The translations under genes and the position numbers were made by a program. A DNA stretch of 64,000 bases, from assembly GCA_900752215.1 (NCBI GenBank), contig CAADUO010000063.1, positions 62,001 through 126,000 on the forward strand, in the 5' to 3' direction. This DNA comes from an uncultured Collinsella sp. (GTDB taxonomy: Bacteria; Actinomycetota; Coriobacteriia; Coriobacteriales; Coriobacteriaceae). Positions 24,557-32,427 of this stretch are shown one piece after another (the first letter of the stretch is position 1; every line of letters begins with the position of its first letter). A model generated the notes under the pieces. That model had not been told where the DNA came from and did no database searches. It saw only the letters and a program-made list of their open reading frames with translations.

Positions 24557-25624
24557 GTGGCAACGATGGACAAGAAAAATGTCTCAATGAACGATGTGGC
24601 AGTTGCCGCGGGCGTTTCTCTCAAGACGGTGTCGCGCGTGATCAATGAGCCCGATAGCGTGCGCGAGTCGACGCGCGATAGGGTCCATGCTGCCATGGAG
24701 GCGCTTGGGTTCCGGGCGAACTTTGCCGCGCGTTCACTCAAGTTGGGCCGTTACGGGTGCATCGGCGTGGTGATGTTCCACTTGTCGGGCGGCGCCGTGG
24801 ACATGATTGACGGTATCGCAGATGCCGCCGAAGAGCGTGGTTTTGCGCTTACGATGATCAAAAAGCGGGCGGGGGAGAAGATGACCCTTGCCGATGCTGC
24901 GCGTAGGATGTCGCAGCTTCCCGTCGACGGCATGATCTTCAACCTGCGTCAGATGGTCGATGACTTTGATACCTTTGAGGCGCCGAAAGACCTCAAGACG
25001 GTGATTATCACGCCGATGGAACATCCTACCTGCTCTACCGTTAGTGACGATCAAGAGGGTGGTGCGCGCATGGCGTGCGAGCACTTCTTAAATCGCGGGC
25101 ACAAGAACGTGTATTTCGTCTCTGGTAAGAAAGAGTCGCTGTCGAGCCAGTGCCGTATGAAAGGTTGGCGTGCGGCACTCGAGGCGCGTGGCATTGAGCC
25201 GCCCGAGCCTCTGCAAGGCGATTGGAATGCGGATAGTGGCTATGCCGCGGGCCTTGCGCTTGCCGATAAACCCGATTGCACGGCGGTCCTCGCTGCTAAC
25301 GACTGCATGGCAAACGGCGTGATGATGGCTCTGCGTGACAGAGGGCTCAGGGTGCCCGACGACGTGTCCGTGATCGGCTTCGACGACGAACTCTACAAGA
25401 CGATTCCCAACTCGATTCTGACGTCAGTGAAGTTTCGCCACCGCGAGCTGGGCATCCGTGCGCTTAACGAGGTCGTCGCAGGTCTGGAAGCCCCGAGCTC
25501 CAGAAGCCGTACGCTTGTGTCGGGCGTGCTGGTCGAGCGTTCCAGCGTGAAGGACCTGCGGGCGCAGACGTGCTCGGCCTGTTCGTCTAAATCTGTAATA
25601 GGTAGGGCCGAAAATCTCAGCTAG
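24557..25624 (+). CDS. LacI-family transcriptional regulator, module 1
   Basis: The 355-residue regulator has the LacI HTH and hinge (VSMNDVAVAAGVSLKTVSRVINE... FRANFAARSLK) and a periplasmic-binding-like effector domain (VLAANDCMANGVMMALRDRG, VPDDVSVIGFDD). GTG at 24557 is chosen because GGAG lies 5 bases before it; ATG at 24566 is an alternative. Its last dozen or so residues come from a palindromic repeat (copy c) that has replaced the normal stop; paralogues end soon after the matching V-E-R-S-x-V-x-D-x-R. It probably represses the divergent EIICB-GH1 pair. Confidence 0.9.
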   Translation: MATMDKKNVSMNDVAVAAGVSLKTVSRVINEPDSVRESTRDRVHAAMEALGFRANFAARSLKLGRYGCIGVVMFHLSGGAVDMIDGIADAAEERGFALTMIKKRAGEKMTLADAARRMSQLPVDGMIFNLRQMVDDFDTFEAPKDLKTVIITPMEHPTCSTVSDDQEGGARMACEHFLNRGHKNVYFVSGKKESLSSQCRMKGWRAALEARGIEPPEPLQGDWNADSGYAAGLALADKPDCTAVLAANDCMANGVMMALRDRGLRVPDDVSVIGFDDELYKTIPNSILTSVKFRHRELGIRALNEVVAGLEAPSSRSRTLVSGVLVERSSVKDLRAQTCSACSSKSVIGRAENLS

Positions 25625-25641
25625 ATGTTACAGATTTAGAC
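25585..25641. repeat. ATCTGTAACA palindromic repeat, copy c
   Basis: Arms GTCTAAATCTGTAATA and TAGATGTTACAGATTTAGAC flank GGTAGGGCCGAAAATCT. The first 40 bases lie inside the 3' end of the LacI reading frame. Confidence 0.9.
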
Positions 25642-25665
25642 AATTCGGTCCAGCTTATTCCGTTT

Positions 25666-25721
25666 GTCTCGATCTGTAACAACTAGACGGTCAAAAGTGG
25701 TCTACATGTTACAAATCGAGA
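25666..25721. repeat. ATCTGTAACA palindromic repeat, copy d
   Basis: Arms GTCTCGATCTGTAACA and TGTTACAAATCGAGA; the centre contains TAGACGGTCAAAAGTGGTCTA, the same centre type as copies a and f. Confidence 0.9.
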
Positions 25722-25741
25722 TTGTTCGGCCCGGGCCGCCC

Positions 25742-25806
25742 GTTCGTCTAAATCTGTAACAGCTTGGACCGAAAAACTCGGCTAGATGTTACAGATTGAG
25801 ATGAAC
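25742..25806. repeat. ATCTGTAACA palindromic repeat, copy e
   Basis: Twenty-base arms beginning GTTCGTCTAA and ending GAGATGAAC; the centre contains GGACCGAAAAACTCGGCTAG, the same centre type as copies b, c and g. Confidence 0.9.
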
Positions 25807-25827
25807 AGGAGGACGGGTGCGGTCTAA

Positions 25828-25869
25828 ACAAAATGGCCCGCGCATCACACATCGATGCACGGGCCATTT
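25828..25869 (-). terminator. terminator of the module 2 operon
   Basis: AAATGGCCCG (25831-25840) pairs with CGGGCCATTT (25860-25869). The minus strand continues TGTTT, immediately after the EIICB stop codon. Confidence 0.8.
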
Positions 25870-25901
25870 ATTGTCTGCGAGCGGCAGGTGGTGTCAGCGT
25901 C

Positions 25902-27662
25902 TTATGCCTCGAGGTTTTCCTCGATCCAGGCGACGGCACCCTTGGGATCCTTAGTGAGGTCGATGTACTGTTTGCCCTTGGGCGACAGCAGCGTGATGCC
26001 CAGGCGGTCGGTGTCGGCCTTCATCTCGTTGTAATAGGTGCGAACCTGCGGAGCCAGGACGATGACGTTGTACTGGTCCATGATGGCGTAGTGGCTGCCG
26101 TAGGCACCGGCGTTGGCGGTAATGTCGATGCCCAGCTCGTCGGCGCCTTCCTTAAGCGCGTTGGCGAGCAGTGCAGAGGTGCCGGCGCCAGCGCACAGAA
26201 CCAGAACCCTCAGATCCTTGCCCTTAAGGGCGGACGGAGCTGCGGAGGCCTCGGTGGCAGAAGCGGTCTCGACAACAGGAGCCTCAACGGCGGGGGCGGC
26301 AGCGGTCTTGACGGCCTTGGTCTCCTCGGCCTCTTCTTCGGCCAGGGTCTCGGCCTCCTGCTTGCACAGGACGTTGTCGTAGGCCTTGCAGAACGGGTAG
26401 TAGATCAAGAAGTCAACGACCAGCAGGACGACAACCAGGACCAGAGAGATCGGCTGGAAGTTGGTGTCGATGAAGGTGCCGATCGGTCCGGGGAGTGCCC
26501 ACGGCATGGCATAGATAAAACCGTTCATGCCCAAAAAGTCGATGAAGAACTTACCAATGAGGACGTTGGCCACGGGGGCAAACAGGAACGGGATCAGGAA
26601 GTACGGGTTGAGGATGATGGGCGCGGCGAACAGCAGCGGCTCGTTGACGGCGAACATCACGGGTACGACAGAGGCTTTGCCGACGGCCTTGAGCTGCTTG
26701 GAGCGCATAAAGAGCAGGAAGATGATCGGGACAATGAACGTGGCGCCGGTGCCGCCGAGTTCGCCGATGTAGTTACCGAAGTTCTCGGTCAGGGCGAGGG
26801 CGGGGTGACCGCCGGCCTGCAGCGTGGCGAGGTTGGTGGTGATGTTGCCAAACAGCGCGGCGTTGAGGGCAGGCTTAACGACCGAGGGGCCGTGGATGCC
26901 CATGAACCAGAACAGCGGGATCATGAACCAGATGAGGGCGAGGCCGGCGTAGGAATCGGCAGCGGCGAACAGCGGGCTCACCAGCGTGGAGATGACGTTG
27001 GCAAACGGGACGGCCAAGCAGGTGCGGCAGATAACGTCGATGACGGCGACAAACAGGATGGAGAAGCTGAAGGCGAAGATGTCGCGGAAGTTCTGGGCGA
27101 TGGCGCCGGGGACTTCTTTGGGCAGCTTGATGGTGATGTCTCGCTTAATGCAGAAGGCATAGATGTTGACCGTGGCAAATGCGGCGACAAAGGAGCTCAG
27201 TAGGCCCTTGGTGCCCATGTTGTCGGTAAAGAACACCGAGACATCGGCGCCGTCGATCTTGGCACTCGTCTGGGTAACGGCCAAGATGAGCATAGCGCAC
27301 ATGGCGGCGACCATGGTGCTCGTGGCGTTGATGGCCTTGCCGGCAGGCATGCGGCGGTTCTTGGAGCCGGTCAGCGCGCTTGCGGTGGTGCCGGCGACCA
27401 TGATGCCCACGACGCCCATCGTGAAGTTGTAAACCTTGTTGCAGAAGTTCACGACGTCGACGTTCCACCAGTCGGGCAGCGTAAAGCCGCCGACCGTGGC
27501 GACAACGCCCGGCAGGGTCGAAATAAGCAGGAAGACAGAAGAAGACAGGATGATGGGCATTGCTGCCAAAAAGCCGTCTTTAATGGCCTGAAGGTAGATG
27601 TTCTTAGAGACCTTGTCGAAGTACGGCTGACCTTTCTCCAAGAACTTAACGATCGATTCCAT
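25902..27662 (-). CDS. PTS lactose/cellobiose-family EIICB (LacE-like), module 2
   Basis: The 586-residue protein has the same design as the module 1 transporter: EIIC motifs AIKDGFLAAMPIIL, GIHGPSVVKP and AVNEPLLFAAP, then an Ala/Glu/Val-rich linker and an EIIB domain with Cys490 in LVLCAGAGTSAL. The sugar specificity is unknown. In this module the glycosidase gene is promoter-proximal and the transporter second, the reverse of modules 1 and 3. It ends opposite the end of the module 1 LacI gene, with palindromic repeats between. Confidence 0.92.
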   Translation of the reverse strand: MESIVKFLEKGQPYFDKVSKNIYLQAIKDGFLAAMPIILSSSVFLLISTLPGVVATVGGFTLPDWWNVDVVNFCNKVYNFTMGVVGIMVAGTTASALTGSKNRRMPAGKAINATSTMVAAMCAMLILAVTQTSAKIDGADVSVFFTDNMGTKGLLSSFVAAFATVNIYAFCIKRDITIKLPKEVPGAIAQNFRDIFAFSFSILFVAVIDVICRTCLAVPFANVISTLVSPLFAAADSYAGLALIWFMIPLFWFMGIHGPSVVKPALNAALFGNITTNLATLQAGGHPALALTENFGNYIGELGGTGATFIVPIIFLLFMRSKQLKAVGKASVVPVMFAVNEPLLFAAPIILNPYFLIPFLFAPVANVLIGKFFIDFLGMNGFIYAMPWALPGPIGTFIDTNFQPISLVLVVVLLVVDFLIYYPFCKAYDNVLCKQEAETLAEEEAEETKAVKTAAAPAVEAPVVETASATEASAAPSALKGKDLRVLVLCAGAGTSALLANALKEGADELGIDITANAGAYGSHYAIMDQYNVIVLAPQVRTYYNEMKADTDRLGITLLSPKGKQYIDLTKDPKGAVAWIEENLEA

Positions 27663-27770
27663 AGTTCACGCTCCTCTTTGCATGAAATCTTAATGGCATG
27701 GACGTTGAAAACCTATATGGTCTCCCGCTTGCTAAAAGCCCGGGTGCAGGCGGGGTCGGTCCCAGGGGGA

Positions 27771-27817
27771 GAGAGGGGAGCGGCTGGGTTTGTATCGCAT
27801 AGGGCCGCTCCCCTCTC
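27771..27817. other. perfect 14-bp stem-loop between GH1 and EIICB genes
   Basis: GAGAGGGGAGCGGC (27771-27784) and GCCGCTCCCCTCTC (27804-27817) are exact complements around a 19-base loop. It has no T tract on either side, so it may slow or process the operon transcript rather than end it. Confidence 0.7.
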
Positions 27818-27838
27818 GGGGGAAAGCGAGGCGATGCG

Positions 27839-29281
27839 CTACTGCGCGTCCGCCATAGTGTCGGCGAGCTCCTTGTACCAGAGTGCCGACTGCTTGATGT
27901 AGCGTTTTTGCGTGTCGAAGTCGATGTAGAACAGGCCGTAGCGCTTGTTATAGCCGTTGGCCCACGAGAACTGGTCCTGCAGGCTCCAGATAAAGTAGCC
28001 CTGGACGTCGACGCCCTCGGCGCGCGCCCGGAGCACCTTCTCCATGTGCTGGTCGACAAAGTCGATGCGCTCGGGATCGGCGACGATGCCGTTTGCGTCG
28101 GGCTCGGGGTCCTTGTGGCCCAGGCCGTTTTCGGTGATATAGATGACGGGGAGGTTGGGATAGGTGGCGCTGATGTGCTTGAGCGTGTCGTAGAGGCCTT
28201 GCGGGTAGATGAGCCAATCCCAGTCGGTGGTGGGGATACCCGGCATATCGACCTGCTGCCCGACGCCCTTAAACTTAAAGCACGAGGTGCCCTTGTCTCC
28301 GGTGCCGTTAAAGCTGTTGGTGGACTCGCCATCGTAGGCGGCGATAAACGCCGACTGATAGTAGTTGAGGCCGAACATATCGTTGCGGGGCGCCGCCTTG
28401 GCGAGCTCCTCCATGTCGCTGTCCTCAACCGTAAGCGTGGCGTTGTTGGCACGCAGAATCTCGTTGATGAGTGAGAGGGTGCGCGCGGAGTAGTGACCCA
28501 GGAAGGCGCCGTCCATGATGAAGTCGGTGTAGAAGGCGTTGTACAGGTCGGCGGCGTGCTGGTCGGCGGGCGAGTCTGTGGCAGGATATGCCGGCGTCAG
28601 GACGTTGACCATGCCAATGCGTCCGCCCAGGTGCTCGGTCTCGTCAAGATCCTTATACAGGTTGACGGCGCGGGCGTGGGCAACGAGCTCGTTGTGCTGG
28701 CTCTGGATGCCGCTCGTCACATCAAAGTGATGGTTGGGCGGGAAGTTGCCTTGGATGTATTGGGAGTGCGAGAGGCTGATGAGCTCGTTGATGGTGAACC
28801 AATTCTTGACCTCGCGGAACTCGCGGAAGCAGAACTCGGCATAGCGCACATAGGCGTCGACGGTCTTGCGGTTGAGCCAGTCGCCCTGGTTGAACAGGGC
28901 GGCGGGGGAGTCAAAGTGATGCAGGGACACATAGGGCTCGACGCCATACTTTTTGCAGCAGGCGAACAGCTCGTGGTAGTGCTTAACGCCCTCGGCGAGG
29001 GGCTCGGCATCGTCGCCGTTGGGGAAGATGCGGGTCCAGGCGATGGACACACGGATGGCGTTGAGTCCATGCTCGGCAGAAAGGCGGATATCCTCCTCGT
29101 AGCGGTTGTAGAAATCACTGGCCGGGTCGGGCAAAAAGCGACCCTGGGCGACAAGGTAATCGTCCCACATGGTCTTACCCTTGCCTGCCACCTTCGTGGA
29201 ACCTTCCGTTTGGTACGCGGCGGTTGCGGCGCCCCAAACAAAGCCCTTCGGCAGCTGCTGTACGCGGTTTAGCAAAGACAT
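27839..29281 (-). CDS. 6-phospho-beta-galactosidase (GH1, LacG-like), module 2
   Basis: The 480-residue enzyme has acid/base TINE (in NWFTINELI), nucleophile ITENGLG, and the phosphate loop SWANGYNKRYG. It is the most divergent of the three GH1 enzymes (for example FPPNHHFDVTSGIQSQHNE and NDMFGLNYYQSAF), suggesting a different phosphorylated substrate. The start at 29281 is preferred over 29287 because AGAGGG would be too close to the first ATG. It is followed by the EIICB gene after a long stem-loop. LacI-type operators lie upstream. Confidence 0.87.
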   Translation of the reverse strand: MSLLNRVQQLPKGFVWGAATAAYQTEGSTKVAGKGKTMWDDYLVAQGRFLPDPASDFYNRYEEDIRLSAEHGLNAIRVSIAWTRIFPNGDDAEPLAEGVKHYHELFACCKKYGVEPYVSLHHFDSPAALFNQGDWLNRKTVDAYVRYAEFCFREFREVKNWFTINELISLSHSQYIQGNFPPNHHFDVTSGIQSQHNELVAHARAVNLYKDLDETEHLGGRIGMVNVLTPAYPATDSPADQHAADLYNAFYTDFIMDGAFLGHYSARTLSLINEILRANNATLTVEDSDMEELAKAAPRNDMFGLNYYQSAFIAAYDGESTNSFNGTGDKGTSCFKFKGVGQQVDMPGIPTTDWDWLIYPQGLYDTLKHISATYPNLPVIYITENGLGHKDPEPDANGIVADPERIDFVDQHMEKVLRARAEGVDVQGYFIWSLQDQFSWANGYNKRYGLFYIDFDTQKRYIKQSALWYKELADTMADAQ

Positions 29282-29400
29282 ATGCATACACCCTCTCGTC
29301 TCGCTGTTCGATATTGTGCGTTTGCGCTCAGGAGGCTCCCTGGTTAGCGTTCAGCGGTGAAAAAGCCCGATAAACACTATCTTAAAATGATTAGAACCAA

Positions 29401-29440
29401 AATGAGCACGTGAACATTTGACAATGAGCACGTTAACATC
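29401..29440. promoter_or_regulatory. tandem LacI-type operators, module 2
   Basis: AATGAGCACGTGAACATT (29401-29418), with AATG/CATT ends and a CACGTG centre, and AATGAGCACGTTAACATC (29423-29440) lie 22 bases apart between the divergent GH1 and LacI genes. Confidence 0.78.
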
Positions 29441-29480
29441 CGGCTGGGATGTATAGAAACAAAACAACTTCAAACAGCCG

Positions 29481-29508
29481 CGAACGGTTGTATTTGTTCG
29501 GTAAGCGG
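29481..29508 (+). promoter_or_regulatory. direct repeat CGAACGG-N14-TAAGCGG
   Basis: The two words start 21 bases apart, ahead of a possible -10 TATATG at 29539 for the LacI gene. Confidence 0.55.
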
Positions 29509-29622
29509 TTTTGATTGACAGAAGTTTTCATGTTGTGGTATATGGCTCGGGTATCATGAGCACGTTATCGATGTATGTACGATGCGCCATGGGCGCGGGG
29601 AATAGTTGGGAAGCAGGTTAGC

Positions 29623-30660
29623 GTGGAAGGCATGGCTCAGCAGACAAGGAATGGTCATTCGGCGAGCGCGGCAGAGGTTGCGGCGCTCGCTGGCGTGAGC
29701 CGCCAGACTGTGTCTCGCGTGGTCAACGGTATGCCCAACGTGACGGAAAAGACGCGCAAGCGTGTGCTGGCCGCCATGGAAGAGCTGGGCTTTCGTCCCA
29801 ATTTTGCTGGAGCGGCGTTGCGCGGCGGGTCGTATCGTTCTATTGGCCTGTGCATGTACAACATCACACGTGTCGGTAACCTGGCGACGCTCGAGGGTAT
29901 CATGCAAGCGGCGCGCGAGCACGATTTTGCCGTCACTATGATCGAGATGGGCGGCGACAAGCCCTATACACTTGCCGATGCCTCGCGCCGCATGGTCGAG
30001 CGACCCGTCGACGGCATGATTCTCAACATGAACCGCATGGCTCCCGATTTTGAGGAGTTTGTTCCCCAGCCGGGAGTGCGAACGGTCATCCTGTCCATGT
30101 ATGCGCATCCGCGCTGCACGACGATCGACTCCGACCAGTATGGTTCGTGCGAGCTGTTGACCAATTATCTGCTGGAACATGGTCACTCGAATATGCGGTT
30201 TGTGGCGGGTCCGGAAAACTCGATTTCCTCGCGTTTTCGTGAGGCCGGTTGGCGCGATACGCTGGGTCGTGCTCATGTCGATGCCGCTCCGATGCTGCGT
30301 GGCGATTGGAGTGCGGACAGTGGGTACGCCATGGGCGAGCGGATTGCGGCCGAGGTGCTTGCCGGCGGGTCGCAGGCGCCGACTGCCGTGCTTGCGGCAA
30401 ATGACCAGATGGCGCTGGGCGTTATCGCCGCGCTCGAGAACGCGGGCCTGTCCGTGCCCGACGACGTGAGCGTGGTTGGTATCGACGACGCACTCGAGGG
30501 ACTTGTTCCTCACAATCGACTGACGACGCTGCGATTTGATTTGCGCGGTGTCGGTAAGCTTGCGTTTGAGGCGGCGATTGGAGAGAGCTCGTCTATCGAG
30601 GCGATTCATGTGCCGAGTACGCTGGTCGAACGCTCGACTGTTAGGGACATACGGGGTTAG
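29623..30660 (+). CDS. LacI-family transcriptional regulator, module 2
   Basis: The 345-residue regulator has a LacI HTH (AAEVAALAGVSRQTVSRVVNG.., FRPNFAGAALR) and effector domain with AVLAANDQMALGVIAALENAG and VPDDVSVVGIDDALEG. GTG at 29623 is selected because AGCAGG lies 5 bases before it; an ATG at 29632 is too close to GGAAGG. It should control the divergent GH1-EIICB pair through the CACGTG-centred operators. The C-terminus VERSTVRDIRG shows the normal family end, unlike the module 1 paralogue. Confidence 0.9.
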   Translation: MEGMAQQTRNGHSASAAEVAALAGVSRQTVSRVVNGMPNVTEKTRKRVLAAMEELGFRPNFAGAALRGGSYRSIGLCMYNITRVGNLATLEGIMQAAREHDFAVTMIEMGGDKPYTLADASRRMVERPVDGMILNMNRMAPDFEEFVPQPGVRTVILSMYAHPRCTTIDSDQYGSCELLTNYLLEHGHSNMRFVAGPENSISSRFREAGWRDTLGRAHVDAAPMLRGDWSADSGYAMGERIAAEVLAGGSQAPTAVLAANDQMALGVIAALENAGLSVPDDVSVVGIDDALEGLVPHNRLTTLRFDLRGVGKLAFEAAIGESSSIEAIHVPSTLVERSTVRDIRG

Positions 30661-30674
30661 GTCCTACTCCGTTT

Positions 30675-30730
30675 GTCTCGATTTGTAACAGGTAGACGGT
30701 CAAAAGCGGGCTACGTGTTACAGATTTAGA
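30675..30730. repeat. ATCTGTAACA palindromic repeat, copy f
   Basis: Arms GTCTCGATTTGTAACA and TGTTACAGATTTAGA with centre TAGACGGTCAAAAGCGGGCTA; starts 15 bases after the LacI stop codon. Confidence 0.9.
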
Positions 30731-30751
30731 TTCTTCGGAAAGAGCAATCCT

Positions 30752-30816
30752 GTTCGTCTCAATCTGTAACAGCTAGGACCAAAAAACTCGGCTAGATGTT
30801 ACAGATCGAGACAAAC
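30752..30816. repeat. ATCTGTAACA palindromic repeat, copy g
   Basis: Arms beginning GTTCGTCTCA and ending CGAGACAAAC; centre GGACCAAAAAACTCGGCTAG. It pairs with copy f at the junction of modules 2 and 3. Confidence 0.9.
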
Positions 30817-30831
30817 GGCTCCCGACCTGAA

Positions 30832-30873
30832 CAAAAAGGTCGGGGGCGGCGCGCCGTGTGACGTGCCGCCCCC
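30832..30873 (-). terminator. terminator of the module 3 operon
   Basis: GGGGGCGGC (30842-30850) pairs with GCCGCCCCC (30865-30873). On the minus strand, GACC then TTTTTGTT follow. Confidence 0.75.
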
Positions 30874-30921
30874 GGCTGAGAAATGGGGACAGGTTATGTG
30901 GGCGGGTAACCCCGCAAGCCG

Positions 30922-32361
30922 CTAGTCCAGACGACGGGTCTGCGCTACGTGCTTATACCAGTAGGCGCTTGCCTTGGGCGTGCGCTTCTGGGTTTCAAAG
31001 TCAACGTAGAAGAAGCCATAGCGCTTGTTGTATCCGTTGGTCCAGGAGAACTGGTCCTGCAGGCTCCACAGGAAGTAACCGCCCACGTTGACGCCCACCT
31101 CCATGGCCTTGAGCAACCAGCGCAGGTGCTGCTCGATGTAGTCGATGCGCGGCTGGTCGTCCACAAAGCCGTCTTTGTAGGGATCCTTGTAGCCCATGCC
31201 GTTTTCGGTAATGAAGATCTGCTTATAGTTGGGGTAGCGCTGCTTAATGTAGACGAGCAGATCGAACAGGCCCTCGGGATAGATGATCCAGTCCCAGTCG
31301 GTGGTGGGGATGCCAGGCTTGTTCACATGCTCGCCAATACCCTTAACGCGCCAGCGGCCGGTGCCCTTCTCGCCCGTACCGTTGTGGTGCAGGTCGTTCT
31401 CGCCATCGTAAGCCTTCAAAAAACGGCACTGATAGTTGTTAACGCCCAGGTAGTCGTTGTAGAGCGCGGCCTCGCGCATAATCTCGAGGTCCTCGTCCAG
31501 AATCTCGATGGTGCCGCCCGAGACGGCAGCCAGGCGGTTGGCGCACTCCAAGGTGTCAGGCGCGTAGTCGCCGCGGAAAGTGGCGTCGAGCAAGAACTGG
31601 TTCTGCAACACGTGCTCGTTATTAGCGGCTTTGATGTCGGCGGGGTCGTTCTCGTTGAGCGGGTACTTAAACTCCAGCGACTGGATGACGCCGATCTTGC
31701 CCTTAAAACCGCCGTTGTGGAAGGCCAGTACTGCCTTGGCGTGGGCGAGCATCATGTTGTGCTCGCACTGGAAGGCCTCGGCCAGATGCGCCTTGACGCC
31801 ACCGGGGAAGGTGCCCTCGATGTAGGTGTTGGAGGCATCGGCCCAGATCTCATTAAAGGTGAACCAGTAGGTCACCTGGTCGGCGTACTCCTTAAAGCAG
31901 AAGGCGGCAAAGTCCACAAAGGCGTCGATGGTCTCGCGGTTGAGGAAGTCGCCCTTCTCAAAGAGGGGCAGCGGCGTATCGAAGTGATGCAGCGTGACAA
32001 ACGGCTCAACGTGGTGCTTGTGACATTCGGCGAAAAGGTCGTGATAGAACTGGACGCCCTCGGGGTTAATCTCACCGGTGCCGTTGGGGAAGATGCGGCT
32101 CCAGGCGATGGAGAGGCGAATGCCGTTGATACCAAACTCCTCGCACAGCTTCAGGTCGACGGGGTACTGGTTGTAGAAGTCCGAAGCGGGATCGGGGGAA
32201 AAGCGCCCCTGGGCCTCCAGGAAGTCGTCCCAGGCAACCTTGCCCTTACCGTGAGTGCGGGTCTCGCCCTCTACCTGGTAGGCAGCAGTGGCGCCGCCAA
32301 AGACAAAGCCCTCGGGAAACTGCGCAGGCGGGTTAGTGACGCTAGCAGGGTTAACGGACAT
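30922..32361 (-). CDS. lacG: 6-phospho-beta-galactosidase (LacG-like), module 3
   Basis: The 479-residue enzyme is the closest of the three to classical LacG: GGATAAYQVEGETRTHGKG, NPEGVQFYHDLFAECHKHHV, VTLHHFDTPLPLFEKGDFLN, acid/base TFNEI, nucleophile ITENG, and SWTNGYNKRYGFFYVDF with the Ser, Lys and Tyr phosphate ligands. It cleaves lactose-6-phosphate to glucose and galactose-6-phosphate, feeding LacAB. It lies 66 bases downstream of the lacE-like EIICB gene and is read with it. Confidence 0.9.
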   Translation of the reverse strand: MSVNPASVTNPPAQFPEGFVFGGATAAYQVEGETRTHGKGKVAWDDFLEAQGRFSPDPASDFYNQYPVDLKLCEEFGINGIRLSIAWSRIFPNGTGEINPEGVQFYHDLFAECHKHHVEPFVTLHHFDTPLPLFEKGDFLNRETIDAFVDFAAFCFKEYADQVTYWFTFNEIWADASNTYIEGTFPGGVKAHLAEAFQCEHNMMLAHAKAVLAFHNGGFKGKIGVIQSLEFKYPLNENDPADIKAANNEHVLQNQFLLDATFRGDYAPDTLECANRLAAVSGGTIEILDEDLEIMREAALYNDYLGVNNYQCRFLKAYDGENDLHHNGTGEKGTGRWRVKGIGEHVNKPGIPTTDWDWIIYPEGLFDLLVYIKQRYPNYKQIFITENGMGYKDPYKDGFVDDQPRIDYIEQHLRWLLKAMEVGVNVGGYFLWSLQDQFSWTNGYNKRYGFFYVDFETQKRTPKASAYWYKHVAQTRRLD

Positions 32362-32427
32362 GATGATCCAATCGTCTAAATCGAAGGGCCAGCCGGTCTT
32401 GGATGGTCGGCTGGCCCTGAGCGTTAC

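Noticed and set aside
20795..25806. CRISPR-like spacing of the ATCTGTAACA repeats
   Set aside because: Units are palindromic, occur singly or in twos and threes, and have no uniform spacers or cas genes.
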